Part shown: piece after piece, positions 16,995 through 20,314 of the stretch
How positions within the stretch are numbered: position 1 is the first letter of the stretch
Layout: each line of letters begins with the position of its first letter
Assembly: GCA_947496345.1 (NCBI GenBank)
Contig: CANMCL010000007.1
Span: forward strand, 1 to 20,314
From: Actinomycetota bacterium
Lineage (GTDB): Bacteria; Actinomycetota; Actinomycetes; Nanopelagicales; Nanopelagicaceae
Direction: 5' to 3'
Length of the DNA: 20,314 nucleotides
Position numbers and translations under genes: made by a program
Notes under the pieces: generated by a model
Told to the model about the DNA's origin: nothing
Database searches by the model: none
What the model saw: only the letters and a program-made list of their open reading frames with translations

Positions 16995-17585
16995 TTAGTA
17001 ATAATTGCTACGTTTAAATTTTGCCAAGGCTGCACAAGGACTCATATAGCGCGCTTCAATGTAGCGAAGTCCCCAACGGATTTGAGTAACTGGATTTGTG
17101 CGCCAATCCGATGAGATCGATTCCATGCGAATTGCCGGATATGCCTGCGGAATTCCATGAGCACCAGTGCGCTTATTGCGAGCTCGGTAATTCCAATGGC
17201 TCTCTTTTGTCCAAAGTCGGTTCAGGCAGGTGAATTGATCTGCGCCCCAGGCATATTCGGTAAACATGATTGATTTGGCAACCTTCTTAGCACCGACGCT
17301 AGTGCGAGCCATTTCCACTTGCTGGCTAATAGCCGCGGCGAGCGCCATCTGGGATGCAAAGAGGTTGGTGCGCTTATCAAGCTGGGTGTAAAGCGCGGCG
17401 TTGCTGGAGAGATCAACTTCAGAATTTAGGGAGATGGACATAGTCAGGTTGGGAGAAGTCGGTAGCGACATGCTCGTTGTCATTGGGAATTCAAGACCGT
17501 AGGCAGTTGGTTGAGATGCTGAGATCAACAGAAGGGTGCCAACTGTGGTCCAAAGGGCGCGCGAATTGAAACGGTGCTTGGACAT
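16995..17585 (-). CDS. Secreted transglycosylase-like protein
   Basis: A 196-residue exported protein. Residues 1-30 form a signal peptide: basic MSKHR...R, hydrophobic LWTTVGTLLLISA, and a plausible cleavage after AYG (30). Residues ~31-105 are a low-complexity, Ser/Thr/Ala-rich then helical spacer. The C-terminal ~85 residues match the SLT-like domain found at the end of many actinobacterial wall proteins: CLNRLWTKESHWNYRARN (probable catalytic Glu, E128), TGAHGIPQAYPA, DWRTNPVTQIRWGLRYIEARYMSPCAA, ending in an aromatic KRSNYY. It probably cleaves or binds peptidoglycan outside the membrane; activity is inferred. The ATG at 17585 has the best ribosome-binding site in the window. Its promoter is probably within the 272-base gap upstream; a TATTTT (17656-17651) is a weak -10 candidate. 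Confidence 0.82.
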   Translation of the reverse strand: MSKHRFNSRALWTTVGTLLLISASQPTAYGLEFPMTTSMSLPTSPNLTMSISLNSEVDLSSNAALYTQLDKRTNLFASQMALAAAISQQVEMARTSVGAKKVAKSIMFTEYAWGADQFTCLNRLWTKESHWNYRARNKRTGAHGIPQAYPAIRMESISSDWRTNPVTQIRWGLRYIEARYMSPCAALAKFKRSNYY

Positions 17586-17591
17586 CGCTGC

Positions 17592-17599
17592 CCTCCTTT
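17592..17599 (-). promoter_or_regulatory. Strong Shine-Dalgarno of the transglycosylase-like gene
   Basis: AAAGGAGG on the minus strand is a near-perfect complement to the 16S rRNA 3' tail and lies 6 bases before the ATG at 17585. Most other starts in this window have weak or no Shine-Dalgarno, so this gene stands out as a candidate for high translation. Confidence 0.85.
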
Positions 17600-17611
17600 C
17601 CTAACTTTTTC

Positions 17612-17633
17612 AGATCTTTTTTAGATCTTTTTT
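17612..17633. repeat. Two exact tandem copies of an 11-bp unit
   Basis: AGATCTTTTTT occurs at 17612-17622 and again directly at 17623-17633 on plus (A-tracts on the transcribed minus strand). The pair lies within the leader of the transglycosylase-like gene, about 10 bases upstream of its Shine-Dalgarno. Such repeats can slip in replication and vary leader length. Confidence 0.85.
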
Positions 17634-17857
17634 CCATGGGCCATCGACCTAAAATAGGTAAGTGACCATCGGGGAATGAGTTAAGGGTGGCAATCAGGGT
17701 GAGTTGTCGCAAATTAAATGGTGCGTGTGGCGCAAATTCTCAGGAAAGTCGTTGCCTGTGGACAGGTAAAAGTCCTGCTCAGTTAGGGCAAAGTCCTAAA
17801 TGTCCTAATTGTGACTGTGAGATTTAAAAAGGGCTGACTTGGGCAGTTGTTAAGCGG
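17634..17857. other. Intergenic region with short repeats, no gene
   Basis: With the leader, this forms the longest non-coding gap in the window (17586-17857), between the phoH stop and the transglycosylase-like gene. I find no plausible ORF. It holds CGCAAATT at 17708-17715 and 17731-17738 (23 bp apart), a dyad CCTGT-GG-ACAGG at 17755-17766, and AAAGTCCT at 17769-17776 and 17790-17797 (21 bp apart, about two helical turns), followed by TGTCCT at 17801. The arrangement suits operator sites or a structured leader for the downstream wall gene; nothing identifies the regulator. A T-run after the phoH stop (minus, 17830-17826) has no convincing stem. Confidence 0.5.
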
Positions 17858-19186
17858 CTAGGAGATTGGTCCTTCAAGCATCTCGGTGACCAGCGCTGCG
17901 ATCGGCGAGCGCTCGCTCCGAGTCAAGGTGACGTGGGCAAAGAGCGGGTGTCCCTTGAGGGTTTCCACGACCGCAACTACGCCATCGTGGCGTCCAACGC
18001 GCAAGTTATCGCGCTGAGCAACGTCGTGGGTTAAGACAACTCTTGATGATTGGCCGATCCGCGAGAGCACGGTGAGCAAGACGCCACGTTCTAGCGACTG
18101 GGCTTCATCCACGATCACAAATGAGTCGTGCAGTGAGCGGCCGCGGATATGGGTCAGCGGCAGAACTTCAATCAGCCCGCGCGCCATGATCTCTTCGACC
18201 ACTGCCTGCGAAACGAGAGCGCCCAAAGTGTCAAAGACGGCTTGCGCCCAAGGCGACATCTTCTCGCCTTCGCTGCCGGGAAGGTAGCCCAGCTCTTGTC
18301 CACCGACTGGATAAAGCGGGCGGAAGATAACAACTTTCTTATGGAGGCGTTTCTCCATAACCGCTTCTAGGCCAGCGCAAAGTGCGAGCGCGGATTTTCC
18401 AGTACCGGCGCGACCGCCGAGTGAGACGATGCCGATATCTGGATCCAATAAAAGGTCTAGCGCGATTCGCTGTTCTGCAGAACGACCATGCAAACCAAAG
18501 GCGTTGCGATCACCGCGGACTAATTGCAACTGCTTATCTGCAGTTACACGAGCGAGCGCACTTCCTTTTTCAGAGTGCAGAACAATTCCAGTGTGAACCG
18601 GCAATTGGTGGGCGGCTTCGTGGTCTGCGCGATCAGATGCATAAAGCTCGTCAATGATGTTATGGCCAACGCTGAGCTCTTCGATTCCGGTCCAACCGCT
18701 ATTTGAAACTAGTTCGGCTAAATATTCTTGGGCCTCAACACCAACCGATGATGCCTTTACGCGAAGTGGCAAATCCTTAGTAACCAAGACCACGTCTTTG
18801 CCATCAGACATTAAATTCTTAGCGATTGCCAGGATGCGCGAATCATTTGTGCCATCACGCAAAAAGCCGTGCGGCAACGTACTTAAATCGGTGTGGTTTA
18901 ACTCAACCGAAAGAGTGCCGCCCTCGGGGGTAATCGTTAGCGGTCTATCTAGTCGACCATGAGTAACGCGCAGATCATCTAAAGATCGCAACGCAGCGCG
19001 GGCAAAGTAGCCAAGTTCTGGGTGATCGCGTTTGGTTTCAAGTTCGCCAATTACTGCAATCGGGATAATCACTTCGTGTTCTTCGAATTTTGAGAGCGCG
19101 TTCGGGTCTGCCAACAAAACGCTGGTATCTAAAACATAGGTCTTTTTTGAAGCTTTTTTCTTGCTATTAGATACTGGAGTAGCCAA
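17858..19186 (-). CDS. phoH: PIN-PhoH fusion protein (PhoH2 type)
   Basis: A 442-residue two-domain protein. The N-terminal PIN nuclease domain (about 15-150) has acidic residues in [11 protein letters not shown] (D20), IGELETK (E48) and NDSRILAIA, followed by [12 protein letters not shown]. The C-terminal PhoH ATPase has Walker [10 protein letters not shown] (K264), [19 protein letters not shown], Walker B IVDEAQS (D360, E361) and LTHD. The same architecture in mycobacterial PhoH2 is reported as an RNA helicase/ribonuclease belonging to a PhoAT-PhoH2 toxin-antitoxin pair. The start is a TTG at 19186: an in-frame TAA lies 24 bases upstream with no ATG or GTG between, and the PIN domain begins within 20 residues. 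uppS lies 126 bases upstream on the same strand. A minus-strand TATCTT around 19248-19243 could be a -10. Confidence 0.9.
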   Translation of the reverse strand: MATPVSNSKKKASKKTYVLDTSVLLADPNALSKFEEHEVIIPIAVIGELETKRDHPELGYFARAALRSLDDLRVTHGRLDRPLTITPEGGTLSVELNHTDLSTLPHGFLRDGTNDSRILAIAKNLMSDGKDVVLVTKDLPLRVKASSVGVEAQEYLAELVSNSGWTGIEELSVGHNIIDELYASDRADHEAAHQLPVHTGIVLHSEKGSALARVTADKQLQLVRGDRNAFGLHGRSAEQRIALDLLLDPDIGIVSLGGRAGTGKSALALCAGLEAVMEKRLHKKVVIFRPLYPVGGQELGYLPGSEGEKMSPWAQAVFDTLGALVSQAVVEEIMARGLIEVLPLTHIRGRSLHDSFVIVDEAQSLERGVLLTVLSRIGQSSRVVLTHDVAQRDNLRVGRHDGVVAVVETLKGHPLFAHVTLTRSERSPIAALVTEMLEGPIS

Positions 19187-19312
19187 TGGCCAGCTCTCGC
19201 ATTCTCTTTAGTTTTATCCGGCGGGAGTTGCTTCTGACTAGAAAAAGATAGAACTTCGCTGCCCTCTTTTAAGTGCGACACGCCATAGCAATTTATTAAC
19301 GATTGGTTAAAG

Positions 19313-20089
19313 CTATGCGCCAAGTCGACGTTGGCGCTGTGAATATGCACGAAGTGCACGTAAAAAATCTACGCGACGAAAATCTGGCCAATATGCTTCA
19401 CAGAAATAGAACTCAGAAAGCGCGCTCTGCCACAATAAAAAGCCACCTAAGCGCTGTTCTCCCGAAGTTCTAATTAACAATTCCGGATCTGGTTGGCCAG
19501 CGGTGTACAAATACTTAGATATCGCTTCGGCTGTTAATTCATTTGCCGCGCTTTCAATACTAGAACCATGCGCGCCCTGATCTTGTAGATATCCCTTAAC
19601 CGCATCCACAATTTCGCGGCGGCCGCCATAGCCAATTGCCACATTTACTTCCACGCCACCATCGAAAACTGGTGGCAAATTTGCCAACTTTTCGCTGAGC
19701 CAAGGCGGCAAAAGATCAAGAGCTCCCACTGCTTTGATATTCCACTTGCCGGTTGCGTGAAGATCATCCACCGTTTCACCGATGATTGTCAGAAGCCCAT
19801 CTAACTCTTCGGGTGTGCGCTTAAAGTTTTCAGTAGATAACAACCACAAGGTCACAACTTCAACTTTGGCTTCATCGCACCAACCAAGAAATTCAATAAT
19901 TTTATTTGCTCCGCGGCGATGCCCCTTTGGATCTAGGTCACTGGGATTGGCCTTTGCAAAGCGGCGATTGCCATCGAGGATTACCCCAACGTGACGCGGA
20001 GTTTTTGAGAAATCAAGGCCACGAACAATGCGCGACTCATAAAATGGGTAGAGCGCAGATTTAATTGCGTTACGAATAGGTTTTAACAA
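19313..20089 (-). CDS. uppS: Isoprenyl transferase (cis-prenyltransferase, UppS family)
   Basis: About 258 residues from the TTG at 20089. It condenses IPP onto an allylic diphosphate to make cis-prenyl chains, the precursor of the lipid carrier for peptidoglycan. Motifs: ILDGNRR with catalytic D39, HRRGANKIIEFLGWC, VVTLWLLSTENFKR, VNVAIGYGGRREIVDA, PELLIRTSGEQRLGGFLLWQSALSEFYF and WPDF. The RTSGEQRLGGF form is the actinobacterial one; whether the product is short (as in mycobacterial Rv1086) or long cannot be told. The open frame continues to a TTG at 20134, but a start at 20089 gives MLKPIRNAIKSALYPFYESR, which lines up with known actinobacterial N termini (xxIPxRLKxPLYRLYExR). It overlaps the upstream DUF3817 stop by 20 bases, with a weak GGA 8 bases before the TTG. 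Confidence 0.92.
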   Translation of the reverse strand: MLKPIRNAIKSALYPFYESRIVRGLDFSKTPRHVGVILDGNRRFAKANPSDLDPKGHRRGANKIIEFLGWCDEAKVEVVTLWLLSTENFKRTPEELDGLLTIIGETVDDLHATGKWNIKAVGALDLLPPWLSEKLANLPPVFDGGVEVNVAIGYGGRREIVDAVKGYLQDQGAHGSSIESAANELTAEAISKYLYTAGQPDPELLIRTSGEQRLGGFLLWQSALSEFYFCEAYWPDFRRVDFLRALRAYSQRQRRLGA

Positions 20090-20314
20090 TTTTGCGTTCC
20101 GCAATAAATGAAGCGATCGGCAGGGTTCCGGCAAGAGCTAACCAGATAACGCGACGTAACTCCCAGCGCGCTTTAACCGAAAATTGCAGCGCGGTGAGCA
20201 AATAAACGGCATATACCCAGCCGTGGACAAAAGGAATCCAGGCGACCTTGCTCTTCCAATCCTCGTTATTAAATAGGTATGCCACTGGCAGATCAACAAA
20301 CCATAAAAGCAGTG
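20070..20314 (-). CDS. DUF3817 integral membrane protein, C-terminal part
   Basis: The frame is open to the right edge, so the N terminus is missing; about 81 residues are visible. It reads LLLWFVDLPVAYL (end of a membrane helix), then WIPFVHGWVYAVYLLTAL, then ARWELRRVIWLALAGTLPIASFIAERKIVK. This pattern (Val/Pro-His-Gly-x-x-Tyr helix, an Arg-rich turn, a Gly-Thr-x-Pro helix and a terminal AER) is that of the small DUF3817 family of actinobacterial membrane proteins (about 100 residues, function unknown). A GTG at 20285 is in frame but lies inside the conserved region. It overlaps uppS by 20 bases, so the two are probably co-translated. Confidence 0.75.
   Translation of the reverse strand, partial: LLLWFVDLPVAYLFNNEDWKSKVAWIPFVHGWVYAVYLLTALQFSVKARWELRRVIWLALAGTLPIASFIAERKIVKTYS

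Noticed and set aside
17586..17857. c-di-AMP (ydaO-type) riboswitch before the wall enzyme
   Set aside because: Such riboswitches often precede actinobacterial wall hydrolases, and a GCTTAA-like string lies near the phoH stop. I could not find the other conserved segments (the GGGGGA and GGGTGAAT-like strings and the AACCTCG near the 3' end) in the right order on the minus strand.
1..20314. Mobile element, CRISPR array, prophage, tRNA or rRNA
   Set aside because: No transposase or integrase, no regularly spaced repeats, no tRNA-like or rRNA segments seen; gene content is conserved core functions with even base composition.

Overview
The window looks like a core-genome segment of a streamlined actinobacterium with moderate-to-low G+C, probably of the freshwater acI (Nanopelagicales/Planktophila) type. 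Support for this: AdnA/AdnB helicase-nucleases, a DUF6542 membrane protein, a DUF3817 protein, a PIN-PhoH (PhoH2-type) protein, the ychF / rmuC / ispH / xseAB / class I fumarase neighbourhood, very short intergenic distances, and A+T-richer codon use than Streptomyces or Mycobacterium. The lineage is an inference from gene content; no rRNA or other phylogenetic marker was compared.

Layout. Positions 1-314 (+) hold the 3' end of an endonuclease/exonuclease/phosphatase-family gene, which overlaps tail-to-tail with a minus-strand block transcribed typA -> adnA -> adnB (8598 down to 297). A divergent gap precedes a plus-strand class III aminotransferase (8852-10204), which converges on ychF (minus, 10230-11303). 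rmuC and a DUF6542 gene run on plus (11355-12934) and abut convergently with ispH (minus, 12935-13888). ispH is divergent from xseA-xseB-class I fumarase (plus, 13915-16991). The rest is minus strand: DUF3817 (cut by the window end) -> uppS -> phoH -> a secreted transglycosylase-like protein. The only sizeable gap (17586-17857) lies upstream of that last gene and carries several short repeats.

Functional themes. DNA-end processing and repair: AdnAB, exonuclease VII (XseA+XseB), RmuC. Translation factors: TypA/BipA and YchF. Isoprenoid and cell-envelope supply: IspH makes IPP/DMAPP, the UppS-family enzyme elongates prenyl chains, and the secreted transglycosylase-like protein acts on the wall. 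Central metabolism: fumarase and an omega-amino-acid aminotransferase. RNA metabolism: PhoH2-type PIN/ATPase.

I see no mobile element, CRISPR array, tRNA or rRNA, and no convincing unknown multigene system. The most interesting signals are regulatory and architectural. Several genes (ispH, xseA, xseB, rmuC) have a -10-like hexamer ending 6-7 bases before the start codon and no Shine-Dalgarno, the signature of leaderless transcripts. ispH and xseA do this back-to-back across a 26-bp gap. Convergent junctions are compressed to 25, 3, 0 and minus 18 bp. The leader of the transglycosylase gene shares a 14/15-base segment with the leader of phoH.
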